Assembly (NCBI GenBank): GCA_900548465.1 | Contig: URKY01000027.1 | Coordinates: 1-33,461 of the forward strand | DNA from: an uncultured Eubacterium sp. | GTDB lineage: Bacteria; Bacillota; Clostridia; Lachnospirales; Lachnospiraceae | Length of the DNA: 33,461 nt | Reading direction: 5' to 3' | Part shown: positions 1 through 7,521 of the stretch, in pieces | Layout of the letters: every line of letters starts with the position of its first letter | Numbering within the stretch: the stretch's first letter is position 1 | Made by a program: the position numbers and the translations under genes | The notes under the pieces: model-generated | Seen by the model: only the letters and a program-made list of their open reading frames with translations | What the model was told of the DNA's origin: nothing | Databases searched by the model: none

Positions 1-373
1 ATGCAAAAATAATTTCCTTTTCCACAATCTCCCTCGCACAAGCCCTTATGTTATTGAGGCATCCTGTCCATTCTAAGGCGTTTTCTGCCTTTAGCTGTTC
101 CGTTATGCCCTGTGCCTGTTTCATACCCTCTATGAGCCTTTCAAAGCGTTCCTGTGCCTGTCTGTCAATGTCGGCAAGGTAAGCGTTAAGTCTGCCGCTT
201 GTAAGAAGATTGGTGTATGTAACTTTACAGTGATGCTTCAGATAATCCAAATTCCGCTGTCCCCAGATGCCTATCGGCTGTTCTTCTTCGGCGGGTACAG
301 TCAAACAAGGTATTAAGTAATCGCCTTGCCTTTCGTATTTGCCGCCCATTTCCTCAAAAATTGTCTTTGCCAT
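1..373 (-). CDS. tnpV: TnpV-like transposon-encoded protein (3' end at window edge)
   Basis: The reading frame begins at an ATG at 373-371, eight bases after a GTGGAGG ribosome binding site, and stays open for 124 codons to the window edge. It ends in KEIIFA with the first base of a probable stop codon. It contains FEEMGGKYERQGDYLIPCL, GIWGQRNLDYLKHH, TYTNLLTSGRLNAYLADID and RQAQERFERLIEGMKQAQG. I recognise these as the TnpV family carried by clostridial Tn4451-like elements, about 120 aa long; the molecular role of TnpV is not established. GC is about 45% by hand count over the first 360 bases, against roughly 28-37% in the island genes next to it, so it was probably acquired separately. Its first 20 bases overlap the end of the truncated helicase frame. 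The family assignment is from memory of the sequence. Confidence 0.8.
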   Translation of the reverse strand, partial: MAKTIFEEMGGKYERQGDYLIPCLTVPAEEEQPIGIWGQRNLDYLKHHCKVTYTNLLTSGRLNAYLADIDRQAQERFERLIEGMKQAQGITEQLKAENALEWTGCLNNIRACAREIVEKEIIFA

Positions 374-3026
374 TGTCTGTTACCTCCACATTCTTTTTTA
401 TTTTGAATGTCCGCAAAATCCGTCCTACATCTGCCGGACGCCATGGCACATCTATATGGTGAAGTGCAATCAGTCTATCCTGAATATTTACTCCCATCCC
501 TATCTTAAATGTAGAGCCAAGAATTACTCTTATTTTACCTTTTCGCACATCATCAAATAGTTGTTTTCGCTTCTTTTCAGTATTAGCACTGTGTGCAAAA
601 GCAATTTCATTTTCAGGTATTCCCAATTTTTTAAGTCTGGTCTTTATGTCATCATAAATATTAAAGCCTTTCTTTGGAGTCGAATAATCGCAAAATATAA
701 CCTGTGTTGACCTATCTGTCATCGTTCTAAAATAAATATCTGCTACATTCTCTGCACATCTTCCAACCTTACTTTGACACCCAACTGATAACGACGAGTC
801 AACTAATCTCATATCCAGTGCAGCCTTTCTTCCATCTGTTGTAATCTTTAACATATTGTCAACTGTCCTTAAAACCGTGCCCATTCTAACTGCCTCTGCT
901 CTTTTGCTAATTTCTTCTAAATATTTCTTTAAATCATAACTTTTAGATATTAGTGCATCCTTGTAGCCATTATGTTTAGGAATGTTTTCTGCTTCGTCTA
1001 CCTGATGAAAATCTGCAATTGACGCAAGTAAGGTAGTTAACTCCGGTAAATTATGAAATCTTGAAAATCTGGTTGCCATTCTGTAAGAACTTGTATCCAC
1101 ATCAATTTCAAACTCTGTATTTTTTTCAGCAAACATTCCAATCCAACCATCAAAATGTTGCAAATCAAGTAAGCCCAGCTCTCCATTTTGCAAATATCTC
1201 TGCATAATATAAACGTCTGTAATAGAATTAGTTATTGGTGTTCCTGTTGCCAGAATTACACCACCACCATCTTTTTGAACACATTGAACTTTATGAAACA
1301 TTTCTTCACACTTTTTTGATCCTTTAGGATTAAGTCCCATTACATTACCAATCTTAGTATCAAAAGGAACGTTCTTAAAACTATGAGCCTCATCAACAAA
1401 TAATCTTGTTACTCCCATATCTTCAAAATATACTCCATCATAATCAACTTCCTGTGCTACTGTTAGTTTTCCAAGTTCTTCTTTTATCTTTTTAATCTCT
1501 CTATCAATTTTCCTAGGATATTGTAAGTTGCTATTTTTCTCAGCCTCCAATTCTGCTTTTTTCGATTTTAATCTTTCCATCCTATAATCTACTGATAATT
1601 TAATACGTTCAAAGCAACTATAAGCAATAATTATTCCATCGTAATCACCCTCTCTAATCTCTTCCATCATCTGCTTTCTGTCAACTGGTTTGAAAGTTTT
1701 AGGCTCAATTATTAAAAGGGTTGCATTAGGATACATTTGTTCAAAAACATCTTTCCATTGACCAACTATATTATTGGGAACAACATACATATTTTTATTA
1801 GAAATTCCCATACGCTTCATTTCCATTCCTGCTGCAATCATTGAATATGTTTTACCTGAACCAACATCATGGGCTAATAATGTATTCGGTGTAAATATCA
1901 TTCTTGCCACTGCATCTTTCTGATAAGGATAAAGTTGCACTTCAGGTGACATACTGGGAAAAGCCAGAAATGAGCCATCAAAATTTCTTTTTCTGCTACT
2001 TCCATATTTTTTATTATAAATTTGTTCAAGTCGATTTTTTCTTTTATCACTTTTCCATACCCATTTTTTGAAATCCGCAATCATTTGATTTTGTTTTTCC
2101 TGTGCTTCTATCGTTGCCTGCTCATCAATCACTCTCTTCTTTCCTGAACTGGTTGTTGTACTTGGAATTGTTTTATAAACTGCAATCGGTTTCATATTCA
2201 ACGTATTTTCTAATATTTGTATGCTATTAATCTTATCCGTGCCATATGGACCTTCTATATAAGTAGCCCAACTCAAAAATGACTTATCTACAATTTCCCA
2301 AACACCAAGTTGCTCATTATGTACTGTTAATTTCTGTGTAACATTAAAACGATACATTTGACCGATAAAGGAATCAATTACTTCTGTAGGAATCCATGGA
2401 GATCCCAATGTTATATAAATATCTTCGCAATCTATATACTCAGGAAATACCTTTTCAATCGCTTCAACATTGTCTTTAAAATATCCATTATACTTTCTAT
2501 TGCCCTCTACAGCCGCAACACATTTTTCGTATAAATTACCCGACAAATACTCTTCTGCAGTCTCCCATCCTTTGTAAAAACACTCATCCCAAGTTTTTGG
2601 ATTCTGATATATGGCTCCTTTTAAAGTTTCAATAACAGTCTTATATCTCTCTCCCGTAATAGCTGCAATATATTCTATATCAACATGACCTAGATTAGAA
2701 AGGCTAAGTATAAGTCCGTCCGAAATACTATCAGCGTGAACTCCAACGATCACGGGATTAGCATCAAAAGCATTCTCCCAATCCATTGGTAAATCCATAG
2801 ACGTTGCCTCTTTGATATGCTCTTCTTCCTCCATCTTCTGTTGCTTACGTCTTTGTTGTTTTTTTATTCTTTCCACTCGTTTGATTTCTTCACGGTCCCT
2901 ATGTTCCGCCTCTATTTTCATCTTTTCAAGTTTCTTAATAACTTTCCTTAAATCTGTGGTTGAAGCTGTCTTTTCCAGTTTATACAAATCATGCAATAAG
3001 TCCTGTAAATTCTTTCCTTCTTCCAT
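354..3026 (-). CDS. ICE-type DEAH helicase, C-terminus truncated by the tnpV junction
   Basis: This is an 890-aa superfamily 2 (SNF2-like) helicase of the type carried by conjugative elements. The start follows a GGAGAGGAG site by eight bases. After an acidic/basic coiled-coil N-terminus (residues 1-75) come Walker A HDVGSGKT (386-393), DEAH in LFVDEAHSFKN (545-548), motif III ATGTPITNS (593-601), and the late motifs GSTFKIGMGVNIQ (about 837-849) and HHIDVPWRPAD (856-866). Family members continue from here with a QREGR-type motif VI and about 100 further residues. Here the text reads PADVGRILR and then runs into KIKKNVEVTDNGKDNF and a stop, which is the leader and start of tnpV read in another frame. 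The glutamine-arginine part of motif VI and the tail are therefore missing. I infer a non-functional or altered helicase, left by a deletion or insertion event at about 405-428. Confidence 0.8.
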   Translation of the reverse strand: MEEGKNLQDLLHDLYKLEKTASTTDLRKVIKKLEKMKIEAEHRDREEIKRVERIKKQQRRKQQKMEEEEHIKEATSMDLPMDWENAFDANPVIVGVHADSISDGLILSLSNLGHVDIEYIAAITGERYKTVIETLKGAIYQNPKTWDECFYKGWETAEEYLSGNLYEKCVAAVEGNRKYNGYFKDNVEAIEKVFPEYIDCEDIYITLGSPWIPTEVIDSFIGQMYRFNVTQKLTVHNEQLGVWEIVDKSFLSWATYIEGPYGTDKINSIQILENTLNMKPIAVYKTIPSTTTSSGKKRVIDEQATIEAQEKQNQMIADFKKWVWKSDKRKNRLEQIYNKKYGSSRKRNFDGSFLAFPSMSPEVQLYPYQKDAVARMIFTPNTLLAHDVGSGKTYSMIAAGMEMKRMGISNKNMYVVPNNIVGQWKDVFEQMYPNATLLIIEPKTFKPVDRKQMMEEIREGDYDGIIIAYSCFERIKLSVDYRMERLKSKKAELEAEKNSNLQYPRKIDREIKKIKEELGKLTVAQEVDYDGVYFEDMGVTRLFVDEAHSFKNVPFDTKIGNVMGLNPKGSKKCEEMFHKVQCVQKDGGGVILATGTPITNSITDVYIMQRYLQNGELGLLDLQHFDGWIGMFAEKNTEFEIDVDTSSYRMATRFSRFHNLPELTTLLASIADFHQVDEAENIPKHNGYKDALISKSYDLKKYLEEISKRAEAVRMGTVLRTVDNMLKITTDGRKAALDMRLVDSSLSVGCQSKVGRCAENVADIYFRTMTDRSTQVIFCDYSTPKKGFNIYDDIKTRLKKLGIPENEIAFAHSANTEKKRKQLFDDVRKGKIRVILGSTFKIGMGVNIQDRLIALHHIDVPWRPADVGRILRTFKIKKNVEVTDNGKDNF

Positions 3027-3059
3027 ATCTACTGCTCCTCTCCTATTGTAGATAGTATA

Positions 3060-3096
3060 GAAAACGTCATGAGACTAAATTGTCCCATGACGTTTC
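3060..3096 (-). terminator. Hairpin terminator after the LRR gene
   Basis: A 13-bp near-perfect stem (AACGTCATGAGAC with GTCCCATGACGTT, one mismatch) closes a six-base loop. Read on the minus strand it is followed by TTTTC. It lies 28 bases after the stop of the 157-aa LRR gene and just before the helicase ribosome binding site. The short T run makes it a moderate terminator. Confidence 0.6.
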
Positions 3097-3123
3097 GATC
3101 AAATCTATTTTATTCACAATTTT

Positions 3124-3597
3124 TCAATTTATTTTTAAATTGCAACAGCGAAAAAAAGCCTCATCACCTATAAATTTTAGCTTTTTAGGCAAATAAATAT
3201 CCTCAAGCTTAGTACAATATGCAGATGCTCTTCTACCTATTGAATGAACTCCTTCAAACATTACTGACGATAAATTACTACATCCTTCAAAACACCTTTC
3301 AGGAATACTCCCACAAGTTATATTTTTCATCAATATCATCCACATTTCTGTACAATTTTTAAAAGCCGCTTCTCCTATTTGCTCTATTCCTTCGTTAAAA
3401 ATTACTTCCACTAAATCATAACAATTAGCAAAAGCATATTTTCCTATACTTTTCAATGTTTTGGGCATAATTATTTTTCTAATGTTTATTTTATGACTAA
3501 ATGCACCATCCTCTATATGAGTAACACCTTCTGGAATATGGATGGTCTCCTTATTTGTACTTACTAACGATTCACCTTCTATATTTAATATTTCCAT
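3124..3597 (-). CDS. Small BspA-type leucine-rich repeat protein, no signal peptide
   Basis: The 157-aa product consists almost entirely of LRR_5 (BspA-like) repeats about 23 residues long. Examples are IHIPEGVTHIEDGAFSHK, IIMPKTLKSIGKYAFANC, VIFNEGIEQIGEAAFKNC and IYLPKKLKFIGDEAFFRCC. It starts after an AAGGAG site nine bases upstream. There is no signal peptide, transmembrane segment or cell-wall anchor. This is unusual for BspA-type LRR proteins, which are mostly exported adhesins, so I infer a cytoplasmic protein-binding role. It lies 85 bases downstream of the 190-aa gene and is probably its operon partner. It ends abruptly in CCNLKIN, so it may be a shortened copy of a longer LRR protein such as the one at 9673-11058. 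Confidence 0.75.
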   Translation of the reverse strand: MEILNIEGESLVSTNKETIHIPEGVTHIEDGAFSHKINIRKIIMPKTLKSIGKYAFANCYDLVEVIFNEGIEQIGEAAFKNCTEMWMILMKNITCGSIPERCFEGCSNLSSVMFEGVHSIGRRASAYCTKLEDIYLPKKLKFIGDEAFFRCCNLKIN

Positions 3598-3682
3598 TTT
3601 TCCACTCCTTCTTTATATACATTGAATTTATCTTTTATCTGTTAAAATTCTACAGCTGCCTCTTCCGTCACGACAATTGTAA

Positions 3683-4255
3683 CTATATGTCTGTAAACTC
3701 TTCGTTTTCTTCGTCATTTTCTAACAACTCATAACCCACTAATTGATAGGAGCTATTATACCAAAATATACATTCATCCTCTTTTGACCAATCTTTTTTC
3801 TTGTGTATTTCACAACAGGTATACATAAGTGGATTCTCTTTTGCATGTTCTAACGCCTTATGCATTTGCTTATATGTTTGCCCATCTTCAGTTACATATA
3901 TTCCTTCATACTCACATTCCAACTCAATCACTTTTTTTATTCTATCCAATTCTTCTTTTAGAATATCTTTGTCTCTATCAAGCAATTCATTATCATCTAA
4001 AAATATTAACAATTTAATATATCTTTCCAGAATGGGCGTTTCTAATCTGCAAAAATCCTTCAAAATACATAACGCAAAATCTCCCGGATTATATTTAATT
4101 TCCGGTCCTGTAATTAAATCTAAATATAATTTACTTATTTCATCATATGCTTCTCTTGAACATCCTAACATTTGTAGCTTTTCGGGTAGCATTAACCAAT
4201 AACTTATATAGCAATGATTTATATACCTAGTACCTGTGTCAATTTTTAATCTCAT
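3683..4255 (-). CDS. Hypothetical protein, 190 aa
   Basis: I do not recognise this family. The frame is well supported: a GCGAGGAAAAG ribosome binding site sits just before the ATG, the length is 190 aa, and coding is dense up to a stop 85 bases before the LRR gene. The product is soluble and acidic toward the C-terminus (ENDEENEEFTDI). It has a central predicted helix rich in Asp, Glu and Lys (LLDRDKDILKEELDRIKKVIELE, about 91-113, given only as a helix description). Tryptophans and cysteines cluster in the second half (TCCEIHKKKDW, ECIFWYNSSYQLVGYELL). No signal peptide or membrane segment is visible. It heads the first small transcription unit of the island, bounded upstream by the terminator at 4327-4366. 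Confidence 0.6.
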   Translation of the reverse strand: MRLKIDTGTRYINHCYISYWLMLPEKLQMLGCSREAYDEISKLYLDLITGPEIKYNPGDFALCILKDFCRLETPILERYIKLLIFLDDNELLDRDKDILKEELDRIKKVIELECEYEGIYVTEDGQTYKQMHKALEHAKENPLMYTCCEIHKKKDWSKEDECIFWYNSSYQLVGYELLENDEENEEFTDI

Positions 4256-4326
4256 CTTTTCCTCGCTTCCCTTTATAAAAATTTTATTCTTTTTTATATA
4301 TTAAAGTTAATACTCATTTGTAGTAT

Positions 4327-4366
4327 AAAAAAAGTTATGGGACAAAATCATCCCATAACTTTTTTA
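4327..4366 (-). terminator. Symmetric, probably bidirectional hairpin terminator
   Basis: A perfect 12-bp stem (AAAGTTATGGGA with TCCCATAACTTT) closes an eight-base loop. It has A runs on the left and T runs on the right, so it can end transcription on either strand. It lies 35 bases beyond the stop of the UDG-like gene and separates that operon from the 190-aa gene. Confidence 0.8.
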
Positions 4367-4400
4367 TTAAGTAATTTGTTATAAACACTTTACAATTTTA

Positions 4401-4913
4401 TTATATATTTATTTTTCTTCTGTAAGCCGGATGATATATTTCATAATATTCAATCCCTTCCACTTCCACTTTTCTCAAAACCTTATTACCATACTTTAAT
4501 CCTTCCTGTACTTTGTCCATATATTTAGCACTCACAATGTTAAATATTTCTTTCAAAACAAATACATATTTAGGATTTACTGTTTCAACTATTTCCTTTA
4601 TAATTTGTTCTTTATTATTAATTTTCCAATATTCTTTGCTTGCATTTTCCGAACCACCACTTAGCCTAATATTTGTAAATGCAGCATCTGACAGATTTTC
4701 TTCTCCACACGCTTTTAACATTTCAGACATCCTGTTATAATACATTTTTTCTTTTTGACATAACTCCTCACCCTTAGCTATTTTTTCAAACCACTCTTTA
4801 TTTTCTTTTATGCATTCAACTCCTTCCTTTTCGCTTCTAGGTTCCCTTAATACAATAAGTACTCCATTAAATTTTTTAGAATTTGGTAAGTATACAACAT
4901 TTCCTTTCTTCAT
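4401..4913 (-). CDS. Uracil-DNA-glycosylase-like fold protein (tentative)
   Basis: The product is 170 aa. It has the order of features expected of the UDG-like superfamily. An N-terminal strand with a loop (NGVLIVLREPR, 16-26) stands where motif 1 would be. A central AAFTNIRLSGG (77-87) resembles the 'TN..' segment. PKYVFVLKEIFNIVS (114-128) resembles the 'P..iv.lG..a' helix. YYEIYHPAYRR (156-166) contains a His-Pro like the family's HPS motif. A catalytic Asp/Asn in motif 1 is not obvious, so the enzyme may act differently or be a binding protein. Only 18 bases separate it from the upstream 236-aa gene, so they are almost certainly co-transcribed. The assignment is by motif pattern only. Confidence 0.5.
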   Translation of the reverse strand: MKKGNVVYLPNSKKFNGVLIVLREPRSEKEGVECIKENKEWFEKIAKGEELCQKEKMYYNRMSEMLKACGEENLSDAAFTNIRLSGGSENASKEYWKINNKEQIIKEIVETVNPKYVFVLKEIFNIVSAKYMDKVQEGLKYGNKVLRKVEVEGIEYYEIYHPAYRRKINI

Positions 4914-4931
4914 AACTTGCGTTCCCTCCTT

Positions 4932-5642
4932 TTAATTTCTCTTTTTTGCAATTTCAATCCACTTGCTGTTTTCCCACAGAATTGGAATCATTCCCTCTTT
5001 CTTTAATTCTTGTTTTAACGATTCTTGAAACTTATCATAGTCACTGCCTTCCCATTTGCTCCAAGCTTCTACTTTATCTGCCGGATGTTTATAATCTTTA
5101 TTTCTATTAACTCCTTTAAGGGGTAACGTAATATTTTTATTTTTCCACACAGCTTCGATAATGTATCTATCCACGGGAACATGCAACTCTGGTAGCAAAT
5201 TGCCAGTATTAAATTCACTTTCCCATATTCCTGTCAACCACATATATTTCAATGTCATGTTTAGCCATTTTTGAGCCTGACCATAATGCATCTTTTCTTT
5301 CAAAACATCTTTTTCTTCTTCTGCCTTTTCAAGTATACTATTGCAAATTTTCTTATGCTCCTTGTCAAAATCATCAATTTTTTTATTTCTATTCAATTCA
5401 TCAAACAACTCATTTATTTCTGTTTTGATTGAATCACAAATGTCCGTTACAAAACTTTGTTTATAATCATTCTCTTTATTGTTTAATCCAATCTTATTGA
5501 ATCTCAAAGTTCTATGTAAATCTCTATACGCACGCCTTGCACACTTCATAATTCCATCGTCTTTATCTTCTATATCGTTTATATCAATATTAAGATATGA
5601 ATATATAAAAAATCTTTTAGCATTTTTGTTATAATCTTCCAT
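4932..5642 (-). CDS. Hypothetical protein, 236 aa, partner of the UDG-like gene
   Basis: I cannot name the family. The 236-aa product is soluble, with a charged middle helix (about 90-125). A conserved-looking core follows, HYGQAQKWLNMTLKYMWL (about 126-143), then LPELHVPVDRYIIEAVW. The C-terminal third is rich in aromatic residues (KVEAWSKWEGSDYDKFQ, IPILWENSKWIEIAKKRN), as often seen in proteins that bind nucleotides or nucleic acid, though that is only an impression. No membrane segment or signal peptide is visible. It lies between the WYL regulator upstream and the UDG-like gene 18 bases downstream. The WYL context suggests a damage- or phage-responsive accessory function. The weak point is the absence of any family recognised by eye. 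Confidence 0.6.
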   Translation of the reverse strand: MEDYNKNAKRFFIYSYLNIDINDIEDKDDGIMKCARRAYRDLHRTLRFNKIGLNNKENDYKQSFVTDICDSIKTEINELFDELNRNKKIDDFDKEHKKICNSILEKAEEEKDVLKEKMHYGQAQKWLNMTLKYMWLTGIWESEFNTGNLLPELHVPVDRYIIEAVWKNKNITLPLKGVNRNKDYKHPADKVEAWSKWEGSDYDKFQESLKQELKKEGMIPILWENSKWIEIAKKRN

Positions 5643-5695
5643 TATTCTTCTCCTCTTTCTGTAAAATATCCAAAATCAACTTTACTACCTTGTTA

Positions 5696-5794
5696 TTATT
5701 TCCTATTTTCCTTCGCCTGCTCTAACCATGCCTGATATTCCCAATCAACCTTTGCTTTTAAATTTAATAGTTTTTTATTAATTTACCTGCTCAT
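5696..5794 (-). pseudogene. Gene scrap between the WYL regulator and the 236-aa gene
   Basis: On the minus strand an ATG (5794-5792) is followed by an in-frame stop after three codons. The same frame then stays open and reads KAKVDWEYQAWLEQAKENRK before a double stop at 5696. The residue mix and codon use of this tail look like a real C-terminus. There is no start and too little sequence to identify it. I read it as the last piece of a deleted gene in this operon. Chance cannot be excluded. Confidence 0.35.
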
Positions 5795-5799
5795 TAATT

Positions 5800-6837
5800 T
5801 TATTCATAGTTCACCAATGCTGCTTTCAAGTCATCTCTAACTGCATCAACTAACATTTGTGGACTTAATACCTTTACATGCAAGGCATACTGTAATGCCC
5901 ATTTTCTCATTGACATTTCATTCACGTACACCGAACATGTCACCTCATCATCTGTTTCATCCATAAACTGAATATCCTTTCCAAACCAATCAAATATTTC
6001 ACTTAATATGTATTTTTTTGCTTTAAATTTCACACGAATACTGTTCCCACTAAACATATATATATGCTCCATAACATGTTTAGGAAGATCAATTCCGTTT
6101 TCCAAACCTTCAACTTGTTTTTGTGGTTTTACTTTTTCATTTAGGATTTTTATGTCTGTTATTCGGTCAACTCGAAAATGTGCCACATTATCATATTTAT
6201 CTACATTGCAGATTAAATAGTATTTGTCATTTACAGCCACCATTTGATATGGATTAATTATGTATGGCTCATTTTTTCTTGGATGAAGTTTCTTGTCTGT
6301 TCCATATTCATTGTAAGTAAATGCAACTTTTCTGTTTTTACTGATAGCTTCATCTAATATATCCAATGTAAAGAATATTTGATTATTTCTAGGCATATTG
6401 TCCGGCAAATTCTGAATATGCTTAACTCGGGATTTAAAGAATTCATTTGAAAGTCCTTCTATTTTGGTAATCATATCTTTACACTGACGTGCCGGCAAAT
6501 ATCTATTAAATAGTAAACTATCAATTAAGAGTCTTAATTCACTGTCAGTAAATTCTCTTTTCAAATAGAAATCAGATAAAATCGAACTTTCCTCTTTTAT
6601 GCCCTTTTTATTTTTTACATAACGAACCGTCTCTGTATATTCTATTTCATATCCAAAATCTATAAGATTCATAATGTTTCTTTTGATGGTTTTTCGTTCA
6701 ACAGTAGTGTTATATTCTTTTTTCAATATATCTGCTATCTGCTTTTGACTTAGTTTATGATTTTCGTCTGTATAACGTTTTAGAATATCTAAGATGTTTA
6801 TTATAATCATCTTTTTAGGTGGAATCGTATAATTCAT
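5800..6837 (-). CDS. WYL-domain transcriptional regulator
   Basis: The 345-aa protein has the layout of WYL-family regulators. A winged helix-turn-helix lies at about 10-65 (KLSQKQIADILKKEY with VERKTIKRNIMNL). A linker follows, then a WYL domain at about 160-232. Its signature is visible as KVAFTYNEYG, YIINPYQMVAVNDKYYLICN and FRVDRITDIKIL. A WCX-type C-terminal extension ends in KVLSPQMLVDAVRDDLKAAL. It starts four bases after AGGTGATG. WYL proteins sense ligands, often nucleic acid or nucleotides, and commonly repress phage-defence or DNA-repair operons. Being first in the 6837-to-4401 unit, it probably autoregulates and controls the two genes downstream. Family assignment is firm; target and ligand are inference. 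Confidence 0.88.
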   Translation of the reverse strand: MNYTIPPKKMIIINILDILKRYTDENHKLSQKQIADILKKEYNTTVERKTIKRNIMNLIDFGYEIEYTETVRYVKNKKGIKEESSILSDFYLKREFTDSELRLLIDSLLFNRYLPARQCKDMITKIEGLSNEFFKSRVKHIQNLPDNMPRNNQIFFTLDILDEAISKNRKVAFTYNEYGTDKKLHPRKNEPYIINPYQMVAVNDKYYLICNVDKYDNVAHFRVDRITDIKILNEKVKPQKQVEGLENGIDLPKHVMEHIYMFSGNSIRVKFKAKKYILSEIFDWFGKDIQFMDETDDEVTCSVYVNEMSMRKWALQYALHVKVLSPQMLVDAVRDDLKAALVNYE

Positions 6838-6937
6838 ATTGCATCACCTCATAGTTTTATAATTTTTTACTATCTCTCATTTTCTACTTAAATAAGTTAT
6901 TAATTGTCATTTTTATTCCGTATATTTAGATAAATTT

Positions 6938-6965
6938 ATTATATCACTTTTATATTAGTATGTAA
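6938..6965 (-). promoter_or_regulatory. Probable promoter of the WYL-regulator operon
   Basis: On the minus strand a -35-like TTACAT (6965-6960) is separated by 16 bases from a perfect TATAAT (6943-6938), about 100 bases before the WYL start codon. It directly follows the terminator of the previous unit. A second TATAAT lies just upstream, so the exact start point is uncertain. Confidence 0.45.
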
Positions 6966-6973
6966 TCATTATA

Positions 6974-7008
6974 TCCAAAAAGATGGCACTTTTTTATGCC
7001 ATCTTTTT
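6974..7008 (-). terminator. Hairpin terminator of the phosphatase/AAA unit
   Basis: The stem AAAAAGATGGCA with TGCCATCTTTTT closes a short T-rich loop and is flanked by A and T runs on both sides. It lies about 12 bases after the stop of the 147-aa phosphatase-like gene and works equally well in both directions. Confidence 0.8.
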
Positions 7009-7019
7009 GAATACTACAT

Positions 7020-7463
7020 TTACTTTTTTAAAGCATTGTATATCTTATTAAAAATCACCTGATTTGGATAATATCTGTAGTCAGCAAATATACTTATTCC
7101 TTTCTTCTCATAATATTCTAATATTGCCGCTGCACACGCCGCACTTCTGCTTTGCCCGTACTCGCACTGGCAAATAATATCCATATTTTTTCTATTAGCC
7201 TTCTTTATAAATTCTGCCAATTCCTCCGCTTCTATAAAAAAAGTATCGAATGTGAATCCATACTCTGGCAGAACTTCCATATCAATGTCATTTACGGCAA
7301 CTTGAAATATCATTTCTGCCTTATTTTTATAATCAACAGGATTTGCTCTTTCACCTTTGGCATTTGGTGGATCATAAAAACTTATAACTGCTGTGTTTTC
7401 TAATTTGTCTACTCTTTTTAATAATTCTTCTATTGCTTTTTTTGAATAAATTTTGACGTTCAT
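7020..7463 (-). CDS. CX5R protein-tyrosine/dual-specificity phosphatase-like protein
   Basis: The 147-aa product carries the hallmark P-loop of cysteine phosphatases, IICQCEYGQSRSAACAAAI. Cys100 and Arg106 form the CX5R motif followed by a serine. The size, the helix directly after the loop and the preceding strand match small dual-specificity or tyrosine phosphatases. An aspartate in the AVNDIDMEVLPEYG region (about 56-68) could be the general acid. It is cytoplasmic. It lies 58 bases downstream of the AAA ATPase and is the last gene of that unit, so its substrate may be the ATPase or a partner, which is inference. Similar folds are also used as polynucleotide or phosphoinositide phosphatases. 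Confidence 0.72.
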   Translation of the reverse strand: MNVKIYSKKAIEELLKRVDKLENTAVISFYDPPNAKGERANPVDYKNKAEMIFQVAVNDIDMEVLPEYGFTFDTFFIEAEELAEFIKKANRKNMDIICQCEYGQSRSAACAAAILEYYEKKGISIFADYRYYPNQVIFNKIYNALKK

Positions 7464-7521
7464 ATTTTAACCTTTCATCTATTTTCCTTAATACATTCGG
7501 TATAATCTGTCTGATTTCAAG

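Noticed and set aside
2812..3051. Plus-strand open frame opposite the helicase start
   Set aside because: It is the antisense shadow of the helicase coiled coil, Cys/Ser/Leu-rich, with no ribosome site.
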